DNA of 64,000 nucleotides from Tahibacter soli (GTDB taxonomy: Bacteria > Pseudomonadota > Gammaproteobacteria > Xanthomonadales > Rhodanobacteraceae): assembly GCF_025717065.2 (NCBI RefSeq), contig NZ_JAOVZO020000019.1, forward strand, positions 62,001 through 126,000, read 5' to 3'. Shown piece by piece: positions 47,222 through 56,575 of the stretch. Below the pieces are notes generated by a model, which worked only from the letters and a program-made list of their open reading frames with translations, was not told the origin of the DNA and made no database searches. Made by a program: the position numbers and the translations under genes. Position 1 is the stretch's first letter. Each line of letters begins with the position of its first letter.

Positions 47222-49351
47222 CTACAGCAGCGACCGCCGCCGCACGACGTCCTGTACCGCCTCGAGCTGGCGCTTGAGCCGCTCGCGCTCGTCCGGCGCG
47301 AGCGGGCATTCGGTCAGCACGAAGTACACCGTGCGCAGCACCTCGCGCCAGCGCGGCCGGCGCGGCAGCTTGGCGAGCGACAGGTACCGCTCGAGCGCGC
47401 GCACGCGCAGCCGCCCCTCGTCGATCGTGATGCGCCAGATGCGGCTCTTTTCGGCCAGGTCGATGCGCGTCTTGCCGGTCGAGCGCTCCCAGGCCGCGAC
47501 CGTGCCGAGCATCAGCTCCACCAGCGCGCGGCGATACGCCTCGCGTTCCTCGCCGCTGTCGGCGTCGAGTGCGCCGATCGCGGCGTCGTCCGCCGCGGCG
47601 GGCACCGCGCCGGCCGGATCGAAGCTCAGCATCGCAAGGCCATGCCCGACGCCGAGCGGCGCGAGCGTCGCGGCCACGGTCGCGTTGTCCGCGTCGGCCA
47701 GATCGATGCGCACGGCGGCGTCATGCTCGTCCATATCGGCGAGCGCCGCGTCGAATCGCGCGACATCGGCCGGCGCGAGCCGTGTACGCAGGTCCACGCC
47801 TTCGGCGTCTTCGGGCGCGCCGAGCCATTGCGCGGCCGGCGCGTTGAGTGCGGTGATGCGTCCGGCCGCGTCGATCGCGACCACCGCGCGCGCGGCGCCG
47901 TCGAGCAGCGCCTGCAGGCGTTCGCGGTCCATGCCGAGCGCCTCGGCTTCGCGCCGATACTGCTCCTTCTCGGCTTCCAGCCGCGCCTCGCGCACGGCGC
48001 GCGCCAGCCGTTCGCGCTGGCGCCAGCGATAGACGAGCGCCAGCACGGCGACGAGTGCGAACAGCGCCGCGGCGACCGTGAAGCGCTGCATCGCCGCGCG
48101 GCGTTCGAGTTCGAGCGCGCGCAGGCGGTTCTCGGCGGCGAGCGCCTCGATGCGGCGTTCCTTTTCGGCGACGTCGAAGCGCACGCGCAGCTGTTCGAGC
48201 CGCCGGTCGTGCTCGGCGCCGCGGCGGCGCGTGTCGGCGTCGTTCCACGCGCGCCAGTCGGCGAGCGCGCCGCGATAGTCGCCGTCCGCCTCGCCGGCTT
48301 CGGCGAGTTCGCGCAGCAGGTCGATGCGGTCGGTGCTGTCCGGCGGCAGGCGATCGAGCGTCGCGCGCAGCAGCGTGCGCACGCCGTCGAGCTGCCCGCT
48401 CACGCGCAGCAGGCGCGCCTGCTGCGCGACGAACTCCGGCGACGAGGGCACGCGCAGACGTTGCGCCAGCGCAAGGCCGCGATCGATCCAGATCTTCGCG
48501 TCGGCGCGCGCATCCGCGTCGAGCGCCGCGCGCGCAAGCAGTGCGCACAGCCGCAGCTGGTCGCCGGCGGCACCTGCGCTTTCGTAGCCGGCGAGCGCTT
48601 CGGCGTACAGCCGCGCGGCTTCGTCCCGCTCGCCGTTTTCGGCGGCGAGCAGGCCCAGGCTCTCGCGGGTGTGCGCCGCGTCGATCGGCCGGCCGGCCCG
48701 CTCGTGCTCGGCCAGCGCCTCGCCGTAGCGGCGGCGCGCCGATTCGGCGTCGCCCAGCTCGCGGTACAGGTCGCCGAGATTGTTCAGCAGCGGTCCGAGC
48801 TGCGTATCGCCCGTCTGGCGCTTGCGCTCCAGGCTCGCCAGATACGCTTCGAGCGCGTGGCGATAGTCGCCGATGCGGCGCAGCGCCGTGCCGATGTCGT
48901 TCCAGCTCTGGCCTTCGCCGCGCGCATCGCCGCGCGCCGTCGCGATCGCGAGCGCTTCCCGGAACAGCGCGAGCGCGTCGGCGATCTCGCCGCGGCGATA
49001 CTCGAGAATCCCGCGCCGTCGCGCGAGCTTGAATTCGCCTTCGGGGTTCGGCGTGACGCGAAACAGCGCCGCTACGCGATCGAGCGTGCGCGCCGCCGCG
49101 ACGAAGTCGCCGGCCGCAAGTTCCGCGTCGCTGCGCCGCGCGAGCCATTCGACCGCGTCGGCGTCGCCGCGCGTCTGCGCTTGCGTCCACGCGCGCTCGC
49201 ACGCATCGACGGCCAGCGTCGGCTGCTGCGCGATCCGGTCGCGGCAGGCGCTCTGCGCGTCGTCGCCGGCGGCGTGCGCCGCGAACGCAAGACAACACAA
49301 AAAAGCAAAAGCGATACGAATCGGCGTCGTCGGCAGGGCTCGCGTCGCCAT
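47222..49351 (-). CDS. TPR-PAS membrane protein with an unusual C-terminal domain, end of the mla operon
   Basis: The 709-aa product has a signal peptide (ending AAHA), about 350 residues of TPR-like repeats (for example SWNDIGTALRRIGDYRHALEAYLASLERK), a coiled coil, one membrane helix (about 420-440) and a second coiled coil. A PAS-like domain follows (about 480-580: LDGAARAVVAIDAAGRITALNAPAA). The last 110 residues (REAYRRALVELMLGTVAAWERSTGK through WREVLRTVYFVL) form a conserved-looking helical module I cannot assign; it is not a kinase or GGDEF. It starts 10 bp after mlaB and may report on the periplasm. Start ATG 49351 directly precedes the signal peptide. Confidence 0.8.
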   Translation of the reverse strand: MATRALPTTPIRIAFAFLCCLAFAAHAAGDDAQSACRDRIAQQPTLAVDACERAWTQAQTRGDADAVEWLARRSDAELAAGDFVAAARTLDRVAALFRVTPNPEGEFKLARRRGILEYRRGEIADALALFREALAIATARGDARGEGQSWNDIGTALRRIGDYRHALEAYLASLERKRQTGDTQLGPLLNNLGDLYRELGDAESARRRYGEALAEHERAGRPIDAAHTRESLGLLAAENGERDEAARLYAEALAGYESAGAAGDQLRLCALLARAALDADARADAKIWIDRGLALAQRLRVPSSPEFVAQQARLLRVSGQLDGVRTLLRATLDRLPPDSTDRIDLLRELAEAGEADGDYRGALADWRAWNDADTRRRGAEHDRRLEQLRVRFDVAEKERRIEALAAENRLRALELERRAAMQRFTVAAALFALVAVLALVYRWRQRERLARAVREARLEAEKEQYRREAEALGMDRERLQALLDGAARAVVAIDAAGRITALNAPAAQWLGAPEDAEGVDLRTRLAPADVARFDAALADMDEHDAAVRIDLADADNATVAATLAPLGVGHGLAMLSFDPAGAVPAAADDAAIGALDADSGEEREAYRRALVELMLGTVAAWERSTGKTRIDLAEKSRIWRITIDEGRLRVRALERYLSLAKLPRRPRWREVLRTVYFVLTECPLAPDERERLKRQLEAVQDVVRRRSLL

Positions 49352-49361
49352 GCGCGGCGCG

Positions 49362-49661
49362 TCAACCGAGCCCGAGCAACCCGTCGACTTCCGCGAGCTG
49401 CGCGAGCGCGCGCAGGCTTTCGGGCGCGTTGGCGATAGCGAAAGGCCGGCCCGCCGCCCGCGCGTCGCGCGCCAGGGCGAGCAGCACCGCGAGGCCCGCG
49501 CTGTCGGCGGCGTCGACGCCGGCAAGATCGAGCGTCTTCGCGTGGCCGGCGCCGCGGCACTCCCGCAGCGCCTGCGCCGCGGTTGCGAACGTCAGCGCGC
49601 CGGACAGCGCATGCGTGTCCGGCGCGGTCGCGGTCAGCGCGAACGGGTTCGCGGCGCTCAC
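49362..49661 (-). CDS. mlaB: STAS-domain protein MlaB
   Basis: The 99-aa cytoplasmic protein is a single STAS domain with LDLAGVDAADSAGLAVLLALAR containing the typical D-S-A-G-L turn. MlaB binds MlaF and supports the Mla ABC transporter. The start is a GTG at 49661 overlapping the mlaC stop (GTGA), which places it in frame for coupled translation; no nearby ATG fits. Confidence 0.9.
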   Translation of the reverse strand: MSAANPFALTATAPDTHALSGALTFATAAQALRECRGAGHAKTLDLAGVDAADSAGLAVLLALARDARAAGRPFAIANAPESLRALAQLAEVDGLLGLG

Positions 49662-50293
49662 GACTTGGCGTTCTTCTCGAGGCTTTCGAGCGCCTTCTCG
49701 CCCTGCGTTTCCAGGCGTGTGATCAGCGCGTCGAGGCTCGATTTGGCGATCTCGGCGGTCACCTGGTTGCGATAGTTCGTGACGTACGAAATGCCTTCGA
49801 TGATCACGTCGAACGCCTTCCACTCGCCGCTCGCGGTCTTGCGGAACACGTAGTCGACCGGTACGCGCTTGCCGTCGTCGAGCACCACCTCGGTACGCAC
49901 GAGCGAGCGCTTGTCGTTGAGCTCGCCCTTGAACGGCTGAATGTTGATGCGACCGCGCGTGTAGCTGAGGAGGCCCTCGGCGTAGCGGTGCGAGATGGAG
50001 TTGTAGAACGCCTTGGCGAAGCGCGCGCGCTGCTCCGGCGTCGCCGCACGCGCGTTCGGGCCGAGCACCATGATCGACGCGTAGTCGATGTCGAAATGCG
50101 GCAGCACCGTGGCGTCGATCAGCTTGATCAGCTTGTCGCGGTCGTTGCGCAGTTCTTCCTTGCGCCCTTCGAGCGCGTTGCCGAGGTCGTCGGCGATCTT
50201 CTGCACGACGGCGTTCGGCTCGTCGGCGGCCAGCGCCGGAACGGCCGTGCCGGCCAGCGCGATACAGAAAGCGAAAACAAGAGAACGCAACAT
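49658..50293 (-). CDS. mlaC: Periplasmic phospholipid-binding protein MlaC
   Basis: The 211-aa product has a signal peptide (ending ALA near residue 22) and the Ttg2D/MlaC fold, with LRNDRDKLIKLIDATVLPHFD and a C-terminal half ending in DALITRLETQ. It carries phospholipid between MlaA and MlaFEDB. AAGGAG 6 nt before the ATG at 50293 fixes the start; the TTG two codons upstream is not used. Confidence 0.95.
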   Translation of the reverse strand: MLRSLVFAFCIALAGTAVPALAADEPNAVVQKIADDLGNALEGRKEELRNDRDKLIKLIDATVLPHFDIDYASIMVLGPNARAATPEQRARFAKAFYNSISHRYAEGLLSYTRGRINIQPFKGELNDKRSLVRTEVVLDDGKRVPVDYVFRKTASGEWKAFDVIIEGISYVTNYRNQVTAEIAKSSLDALITRLETQGEKALESLEKNAKS

Positions 50294-50306
50294 CGTCAAC
50301 TCCTTG

Positions 50307-50816
50307 TCAGTTGCCGGGCGCCGACGTCTTTTCGGCTTCGGGCTTGGCGTTCGCGCTCGGCGGGTTGCCGCCGACCAGGTATTTGCCGATCAGCTCTTCA
50401 AGCTGGATCGCGCTCTGCGTCAGCACGAGCTCGTCGCCGTTCTTCAACATGTCGGGCGAGCCGCCCGGCTGCAGGCCAACGTACTGATCGCCCAATAAAC
50501 CGCTGGTGAATATCGCCGCGGCGGAATCGTCGGGAATCTGTTTGAACCGCTCGTCGATCGCGAGCGTCACCTTCGCGTCGAGCCGGTCGGGTTCGAGTTC
50601 GATCGCGTGCACGCTGCCGATGCGCACGCCCGCGATCTTCACCGGCGCGCGCAGCTTCAACTGCCCGACGTTGGTGAATCGCGCCTGCAACGCGTACGTT
50701 GGCCCCTGCCGGTAGTTCGCGAGACTGGTGGTCTGCGTCGCGAGAAAACCGAGCGCGGCAAAGCCGAGCACGATGAAAAGGCCCGTGCCGATTTGATAAC
50801 TGCGTCGCTGGCTCAT
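50307..50816 (-). CDS. mlaD: MCE-domain protein MlaD
   Basis: The 169-aa protein has one N-terminal membrane helix (about 10-27) and one MCE domain (about 38-115: LQARFTNVGQLKLRAPVKIAG, then FTSGLLGDQYVGLQPGG). It assembles as a periplasmic hexamer on MlaFE and forms the lipid channel. Length and layout match MlaD. It lies 7 bp after mlaE. Confidence 0.95.
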   Translation of the reverse strand: MSQRRSYQIGTGLFIVLGFAALGFLATQTTSLANYRQGPTYALQARFTNVGQLKLRAPVKIAGVRIGSVHAIELEPDRLDAKVTLAIDERFKQIPDDSAAAIFTSGLLGDQYVGLQPGGSPDMLKNGDELVLTQSAIQLEELIGKYLVGGNPPSANAKPEAEKTSAPGN

Positions 50817-50823
50817 AGCGGCC

Positions 50824-51591
50824 TCACATCAGGAAAGCGGTCATGACGAAATCGAGCGCGAGCGTCGCGATCGACGAAAACACCACCGTGCGCGTCGTCG
50901 CGTGCGCGACGCCCTCGCTCGTCGGCGCCGTGGTATAGCCCTGGTACGACGCCATCAGCGTGACGATGCCGCCGAACACCATGCTCTTGTAGACGCCGTT
51001 CATCACGTCGGTCCACACGTCGACGTTCGACGTCATGTTCGACCAGAACGTGCCGTTGTCGAGGCCGAGCCACGTCACGCCGACCGCGTGCGCGCCGAAG
51101 ATCGCCAGCGCGTTGAAGATGCAGGCGAGGAGCGGCATCGCGATCACGCCGGCGATGAAGCGCGGCGCGACGACGTAGGACATCGGATCGACCGCCATCA
51201 TCTCCATCGCGGACAGCTGGTCGGTCGCGCGCATCAGGCCGATCTCGGCCGTGATCGACGTGCCCGCGCGCCCGGCGAACAGGAGCGCCGTGACGACCGG
51301 CCCGAGTTCGCGGTACAGCGCGAGCGACACGACGGTGCCGAGCGAGGCCGTGCCGCCGAAGCGCGAGAGCACGTCGTACAGCTGCAGGCCGAGCACGAGG
51401 CCGATGAACAGGCCGCACGTCATCACGATGACGAGGCTCATCGCGCCGACGAAGAAGATCTGCCGCACCGTTTCGCGCAGATAGCGCAGGCTGCGCGGAA
51501 TCGCCGCGATCACGGCGACGAGGAAGAGGCCGATCCGGCCGACTTCGGCCAGACCGTCGCCGACGACGTTCGTGCGGTTCGCGTCGCTCAT
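50824..51591 (-). CDS. mlaE: Phospholipid ABC transporter permease MlaE
   Basis: The 255-aa membrane protein has the family motif ELGPVVTALLFAGRAGTSITAEIG and five to six hydrophobic helices. It is the permease of the Mla system. The start overlaps the mlaF stop (ATGA), so translation is coupled. Confidence 0.95.
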   Translation of the reverse strand: MSDANRTNVVGDGLAEVGRIGLFLVAVIAAIPRSLRYLRETVRQIFFVGAMSLVIVMTCGLFIGLVLGLQLYDVLSRFGGTASLGTVVSLALYRELGPVVTALLFAGRAGTSITAEIGLMRATDQLSAMEMMAVDPMSYVVAPRFIAGVIAMPLLACIFNALAIFGAHAVGVTWLGLDNGTFWSNMTSNVDVWTDVMNGVYKSMVFGGIVTLMASYQGYTTAPTSEGVAHATTRTVVFSSIATLALDFVMTAFLM

Positions 51592-52394
51592 GTCGGAAAG
51601 CCCAGGTCGGCGGCGTAGTCGCGCGCCGGATAATGGAACGGCACGGGGCCGTCGGCCTCGCCGCCGAAGAACTGCTTCGTCCAGGCGGTCTCGCCGCGCG
51701 TGAGCGCCTCGGGCGAGCCGTGCGCGGCGATCTTGCCGGCGGCGATGAGGTAGATGTTGTCGGCGACGCGGCGGATCGCCGACAGCTCGTGCGCGACGAG
51801 AATGCTCGTCAGGCCGAGCGTGGCGTTCAGCGTGCGAATGAGCTTGAGCACCTGATTCAGCGCGATCGGGTCGAGACCGACGAAGGGCTCGTCGTAGATC
51901 AGCAGCATCGGGTCGCGCACGATCGCGCGGGCGAGCGCGACGCGGCGCGCCATGCCGCCCGAGAGCTCCGCCGGCATCAGCCCGGCCGCGCCGCGCAGGC
52001 CCACCGCCTGCAGCTTCGTCAGCACGATGTTGCGCACGAGTTCTTCCGGCAGACGCGCATGCTGGCGCAGCGGAAACGCGACGTTCTCGAATACGCTGAA
52101 GTCGGTCAGCAGCGCCGAATTCTGGAACAGGTAGCCGATCTTTTCGCGCAGGTCGAACAACGCGTCGCGATCGAGCATGACGACGTTGCGGCCGTCGACG
52201 ACGATCTCTCCGGCGTCGGGTTTGAGCTGTCCCGTGATGTGGCGCAGCAGCGTCGTCTTGCCGGTGCCGCTCGGCCCCATGATCGCGGTGATGCCGCCGC
52301 GCGGGATGTCCAGATCGACGCCGTCGAAGATCGTCTTGCCCCCGAGGCGCGTCATGAGGCCCCGTATGCGCACGAGCGGTTCGGTCACGTTCAT
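51588..52394 (-). CDS. mlaF: Phospholipid ABC transporter ATP-binding protein MlaF
   Basis: The 268-aa ATPase has Walker A GPSGTGKTT, signature LSGGMARRVALARA, Walker B LLIYDEPFVGLDP and the H-loop AHEL. The FVGLDP and GGMARR wording is typical of MlaF. Its ATG shares one base with the gmk stop (TGATG), an unusual coupling of an Mla gene to guanylate kinase. Confidence 0.95.
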   Translation of the reverse strand: MNVTEPLVRIRGLMTRLGGKTIFDGVDLDIPRGGITAIMGPSGTGKTTLLRHITGQLKPDAGEIVVDGRNVVMLDRDALFDLREKIGYLFQNSALLTDFSVFENVAFPLRQHARLPEELVRNIVLTKLQAVGLRGAAGLMPAELSGGMARRVALARAIVRDPMLLIYDEPFVGLDPIALNQVLKLIRTLNATLGLTSILVAHELSAIRRVADNIYLIAAGKIAAHGSPEALTRGETAWTKQFFGGEADGPVPFHYPARDYAADLGFPT

Positions 52395-53011
52395 CAGTCC
52401 GCCTTCAACAGATCCGACAGCAGCGCCGCGTGTCGTTTGACCTGGTTGCCCGATTTCAGGCGCTGCGCCGCGACGACCGCGCGCATTTCGGCGAGCGCAT
52501 CCTCGAACGCGTCGTTGATCACGATGTAGTCGAACTCGTGCGCGTGCGCCATGTCCTCGCGCGAATCGGCGAGACGGCGGCGGATCACCGCCTCGCTGTC
52601 GGACGCGCGCGCGCGCAGGCGGCGTTCGAGTTCCTTGCGCGACGGCGGCAGGATGAACAGGCTGACCGCGCCGGGCACCTGCGCGCGCGCCTGGCGCGCG
52701 CCTTGCCAGTCGATCTCGAGCAGCACGTCGCGGCCCTGCGCGATCGTCTGCTCGACGACCGCGCGCGAGGTGCCCTTGTAGTCGCCGTGCACGACCGCGT
52801 GCTCGAAGAATTCGCCGCGCGCGATCATCAGTTCGAACACGCCGCGCGAGACGAAGTGGTAGTGCACGCCGTCCTGTTCGGTCGGCCGCGGCGGACGCGA
52901 CGTGTACGACACCGACAGGCACAGATCGCGCTCGCGCTCGATCAGCGCCTTGACGAGGCTGGTCTTGCCCGCCCCGGAGGGCGCCGCGACGATGAACAAG
53001 GTTCCTGACAT
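52394..53011 (-). CDS. gmk: Guanylate kinase
   Basis: The 205-aa enzyme phosphorylates GMP to GDP. P-loop PSGAGKTS is at residues 11-18, and the GMP-binding VSYTSRPPRP and DGVHYHFVS follow. Usually next to rpoZ, here it precedes mlaF. About 80 bp separate it from yicC, containing an AT-rich stretch that could hold a promoter. Confidence 0.96.
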   Translation of the reverse strand: MSGTLFIVAAPSGAGKTSLVKALIERERDLCLSVSYTSRPPRPTEQDGVHYHFVSRGVFELMIARGEFFEHAVVHGDYKGTSRAVVEQTIAQGRDVLLEIDWQGARQARAQVPGAVSLFILPPSRKELERRLRARASDSEAVIRRRLADSREDMAHAHEFDYIVINDAFEDALAEMRAVVAAQRLKSGNQVKRHAALLSDLLKAD

Positions 53012-53089
53012 CCGCTGATCCTGCGCTACGCCGTTACATACATGCGCGTCATTAAAAATTGCTAAAAAAGAATAGCCGCCGCAAGGCGA

Positions 53090-53953
53090 TCACTCGATGT
53101 TTTGTACCTGTTCGCGCATCTGCTCGATGAGCACTTTCAGTTCCACCGCCGCCTGCGTCGTACGCTGATCGACCGATTTCGAACCGAGCGTGTTCGCCTC
53201 GCGGTTGAACTCCTGCATCAGAAAGTCCAGACGGCGGCCGTTCGCATCGGCGAGCTTGAGAATGCGGCGCGCCTCGGCGACGTGCGCCGACAGACGGTCG
53301 AGTTCCTCGTCGACGTCGATGCGCGAAAGCTGCAGCACGAGTTCCTGCTCCAGCCGCTGCGGATCGGCGCTCTGACGGAAGTCGGCGAGCTTGGCGTCGA
53401 GCTTGGCGCGCAGCGCGGCGCGGATGTCCGGCAGCCATTCGCGCACCTTGACCACGAGCGCGGCGATGCCTTCGAGCCGGTCGGCGATGAAGCCGGCGAG
53501 GCGCTCGCCTTCTCTCGCGCGCGTCGCGACCATGTCGTCGAGCGCGCGCTCGAGCACCGCGAGCGCTTCGGCCTGCAGTTCGGCCTGGTCGACCTCGGGC
53601 TTGACCAGCACGCCGTCGATGCCGAGCAGGCCGACGAAATCGGTGGTCATGTGCGGAAACCGCGGCGACAGATGCGACGCGGCGTGTTCGAGCTGACCCA
53701 GCAGCACGTCGTTGAACTCGAGCTTGGCGGCGGCGGCACCCTGCGAGCGCAGGCGCAGGCCGACGTCGACCTTGCCGCGCGTGAGCTTGGCCGCGACGCG
53801 CTCGCGCAGCTGCGGCTCGATCGAACGCAGTTCTTCGGGCAGCCGCGGACTCAGTTCGAGGTAGCGGTGATTGACCGAACGCAGCTCGCAGGACAAAAGG
53901 CCGAGCGCGGTGGTGCTTTCGGCGCTGGCGTAGGCGGTCATGCTGCGGATCAT
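53090..53953 (-). CDS. yicC: YicC-family endoribonuclease
   Basis: The 287-aa protein begins MIRSMTAYA and continues ELRSVNHRYLELSPRLPEELR, then ends FLMQEFNREANTLGSKS, the family signature. YicC proteins act as endoribonucleases in small-RNA turnover. It is divergent from rph with a 68-bp gap, an arrangement common in proteobacteria. Confidence 0.94.
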   Translation of the reverse strand: MIRSMTAYASAESTTALGLLSCELRSVNHRYLELSPRLPEELRSIEPQLRERVAAKLTRGKVDVGLRLRSQGAAAAKLEFNDVLLGQLEHAASHLSPRFPHMTTDFVGLLGIDGVLVKPEVDQAELQAEALAVLERALDDMVATRAREGERLAGFIADRLEGIAALVVKVREWLPDIRAALRAKLDAKLADFRQSADPQRLEQELVLQLSRIDVDEELDRLSAHVAEARRILKLADANGRRLDFLMQEFNREANTLGSKSVDQRTTQAAVELKVLIEQMREQVQNIE

Positions 53954-54021
53954 GGGGCAGCCGTAAGGGAAAAGGGCCGCAATGGTAAACTCGCGCGCCC
54001 CATTCCCCAAGTTTTCTCCCC

Positions 54022-54753
54022 ATGACAGCCAGTTTGCGCCCCTCCGGCCGTGCGCCCGACCAGTTGCGCCCGGTATCGATCGAACGTCGCTACACCCGCC
54101 ACGCCGAAGGTTCGGTGCTGGTTTCCTTCGGCGACACGCGCGTGCTGTGCACCGCCTCGGTCGAGGAAAAAGTGCCGCCGTTCCTGCGCGGCAAGGGCGA
54201 AGGCTGGGTCACCGCCGAATACGGCATGCTGCCGCGCGCGACGAAGGAGCGCACGCAGCGCGAGGCCGCGCGCGGCGGCCAGGGCGGCCGCACGATGGAA
54301 ATCCAGCGCCTGATCGGCCGCAGCCTGCGCGCGTGCGTCGACCGCGCCGCGCTCGGCGAGCGCACGATCACGCTCGACTGCGACGTGCTGCAGGCCGACG
54401 GCGGCACGCGCACGGCCGCGATCACCGGCGCGTACGTCGCGCTGATCGACGCGATCCGCGGCTTGAAGCAGGCGCGCCTGATCAAGAAGGATCCCGTCCA
54501 CGGCGCGATCGCCGCGGTGTCGGTCGGCATCTATCGCGGCGTGCCGGTGCTCGATCTCGACTACGCCGAAGACGCCAACTGCGACACCGACATGAACGTC
54601 GTGATGAACGACGGCGGCGGCTTCATCGAGCTGCAGGGCACGGCCGAAGGCCATGCGTTCCGCCGCGACGAACTCGACGCGCTGCTCGCGCTCGCGGGCA
54701 AGGGCGTCGACGAACTCGTCGCCTTGCAGCGCGAAGCGCTCGACCGTCCGTGA
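54022..54753 (+). CDS. rph: Ribonuclease PH
   Basis: The 243-aa phosphorolytic exonuclease trims tRNA 3' ends. Conserved segments include [37 protein letters not shown] and [22 protein letters not shown] hexamer lies at 53986-53991, about 30 bp upstream, and could be its -10 box. First of the rph-rdgB-hemW run. Confidence 0.96.
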   Translation: MTASLRPSGRAPDQLRPVSIERRYTRHAEGSVLVSFGDTRVLCTASVEEKVPPFLRGKGEGWVTAEYGMLPRATKERTQREAARGGQGGRTMEIQRLIGRSLRACVDRAALGERTITLDCDVLQADGGTRTAAITGAYVALIDAIRGLKQARLIKKDPVHGAIAAVSVGIYRGVPVLDLDYAEDANCDTDMNVVMNDGGGFIELQGTAEGHAFRRDELDALLALAGKGVDELVALQREALDRP

Positions 54754-54763
54754 GGAGCAGCCG

Positions 54764-55363
54764 ATGCGGCGCGTCGTTCTCGCGAGCAGCAATCGCGGCA
54801 AGCTCGAGGAAATGGCCGGCATGTTCGCCGGCTTCGACATCGATCTCGTCACGCAGGGCGACCTTGGCGTCGGCGACGCCGACGAGACCGGTCTTACCTT
54901 TGTGGAAAACGCGCTGATCAAGGCCCGCCACGCCGCGCGGGCGACGGGTCTTGCGGCGGTCGCCGACGATTCGGGCATCTGCGTCGACGCGCTCGGCGGC
55001 GCGCCGGGCCTGTATTCGGCGCGCTACGCAGGCACGCATCGCAACGACGCGGCGAACAACGCCAAACTGCTCGAGGCGCTCGCCGACGTGCCGGACGAGC
55101 GTCGCGGCGCGCACTTCCACTGCACGATCGTGCTGCTGCGCCACGCCGACGACCCGGCGCCGCTGATCGCCGAGGGCCTGTGGCGCGGCACCATCCTGCG
55201 CGCGCCGCAGGGCAGCCACGGCTTCGGCTACCAGCCGCTGTTCTTCGATCCGGCGCTCGGCGTCGCGTCGGCCGAACTCGATACGCCGACGCGCAACCGC
55301 GTGAGCCATCGCGGCCTCGCGATGGCGAAGCTGCGGCAGATGCTCGCGGCCGGCACGCTCTGA
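54764..55363 (+). CDS. rdgB: Non-canonical purine NTP pyrophosphatase (dITP/XTP)
   Basis: The 199-aa enzyme removes ITP and XTP. Motifs are LASSNRGKLEEM (6-17), ADDSGICVDALGG, GAPGLYSARYAG and HGFGYQPLF, then SHRGLA at the end. The ATG at 54764 has GAGGAG upstream, 10 bp after the rph stop. A longer frame from 54653 is inside rph and not used. Confidence 0.96.
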   Translation: MRRVVLASSNRGKLEEMAGMFAGFDIDLVTQGDLGVGDADETGLTFVENALIKARHAARATGLAAVADDSGICVDALGGAPGLYSARYAGTHRNDAANNAKLLEALADVPDERRGAHFHCTIVLLRHADDPAPLIAEGLWRGTILRAPQGSHGFGYQPLFFDPALGVASAELDTPTRNRVSHRGLAMAKLRQMLAAGTL

Positions 55364-55379
55364 GCGCGCGGCGCCGCTC

Positions 55380-55385
55380 TACAAT
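55380..55385 (+). promoter_or_regulatory. TACAAT box immediately before hemW
   Basis: TACAAT ends 6 bases before the hemW ATG at 55392, so a transcript from it would be leaderless or nearly so. No clear -35 box is present and there is no Shine-Dalgarno sequence for that ATG. Confidence 0.3.
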
Positions 55386-55391
55386 CGCCGC

Positions 55392-56555
55392 ATGCCGATG
55401 TCCGCGCCCCCGCTGTCGCTGTACGTCCACATTCCGTGGTGCGTGCGCAAATGTCCCTACTGCGACTTCAATTCGCATACCGCGCCGGGCGGCCTGCCGC
55501 AGGACGACTACGTGCGCGCGCTCGCGGCCGATCTCGATCGCGACCTCACCGACTACGGCGCCGCTATCGCCGGCCGGCAGATCGTCAGCGTGTTCTTCGG
55601 CGGCGGTACGCCGAGCCTGTTCGCCCCGGCCGCGATCGGCGCGATACTCGACGCGTGCGCGGCGCGCCTGTCGTTCGCCGCCGGCGCCGAGATCACGCTC
55701 GAGACGAATCCCGGCACGGTCGAACACGGCCGCTTCGAGGACTATCTCGCCGCCGGCGTCAACCGCCTGTCGTTCGGCATCCAGAGCTTCGACGACGACA
55801 AGCTCGTGCGCCTCGGGCGCATCCACGGCTCGACCGAGGCCGAGCGCGCCGTGCTTCTGGCGCGGCAGGCCGGCTACGACAACTTCAATCTCGACCTGAT
55901 GTACGCGCTGCCGGAGCAGGATCTCGCCGGCGCGCTGCGCGACGTCGAACGGGCGATCGCGCTGGCGCCGTCGCACATCTCGCACTACCAGTTGACGCTC
56001 GAACCGAATACCGCGTTCGCGGCGCGTCCGCCGCGCCTGCCCGACGACGACACCGCGTGGGACATGCAGGAGCTGTGTCAGTCGCACCTCGCCGCGGCGG
56101 GCTATGCGCACTACGAAACCTCGGCCTACGCGCGCGACGGGCGCCGCAGCGCGCACAACGTCAACTACTGGCAGTTCGGCGACTATCTCGGCATCGGCGC
56201 CGGCGCGCACGCGAAGATCAGCGACGCGACCGCCGGCACGGTGCGGCGGCGCTGGAAGGTGCGTGCGCCGAAGGCGTATCTCGCGCATGCCGGTACGCCG
56301 CGCGGCGTGGGCGGCGACGACGCGGTCGCCGCGGCGCAGTTGCCGTTCGAGTTCATGCTCAACGCGCTGCGCCTCGAGGACGGCTTCGAACTCGCGTGGT
56401 TCGACCGGCACACGGGGCTCGCGCGAGACGCGATCGCCGGCGGTCTGTCGACCGCGCGCGAGCGCGGCTGGCTCCAATTCGATGAAGAATGCGTGAGAAC
56501 CACGCCGCTCGGCCGGCGGTTCTTGAACGACGTGATCGAGCTGTTTCTGCCCTGA
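55392..56555 (+). CDS. hemW: Heme chaperone HemW (radical SAM)
   Basis: The 387-aa protein has the radical-SAM CVRKCPYC cluster (Cys17, 21, 24) and the HemW motifs FFGGGTPSLF, SFGIQSFDD and HNVNYWQFGDYLGIGAGAH, followed by the C-terminal HemW domain. HemW delivers heme to respiratory enzymes; it was formerly misnamed as coproporphyrinogen oxidase. It starts at ATG 55392, or at a second ATG two codons later, with the TACAAT box just upstream. Confidence 0.95.
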   Translation: MPMSAPPLSLYVHIPWCVRKCPYCDFNSHTAPGGLPQDDYVRALAADLDRDLTDYGAAIAGRQIVSVFFGGGTPSLFAPAAIGAILDACAARLSFAAGAEITLETNPGTVEHGRFEDYLAAGVNRLSFGIQSFDDDKLVRLGRIHGSTEAERAVLLARQAGYDNFNLDLMYALPEQDLAGALRDVERAIALAPSHISHYQLTLEPNTAFAARPPRLPDDDTAWDMQELCQSHLAAAGYAHYETSAYARDGRRSAHNVNYWQFGDYLGIGAGAHAKISDATAGTVRRRWKVRAPKAYLAHAGTPRGVGGDDAVAAAQLPFEFMLNALRLEDGFELAWFDRHTGLARDAIAGGLSTARERGWLQFDEECVRTTPLGRRFLNDVIELFLP

Positions 56556-56575
56556 CGGGCTTCGGGAGACAAGTG

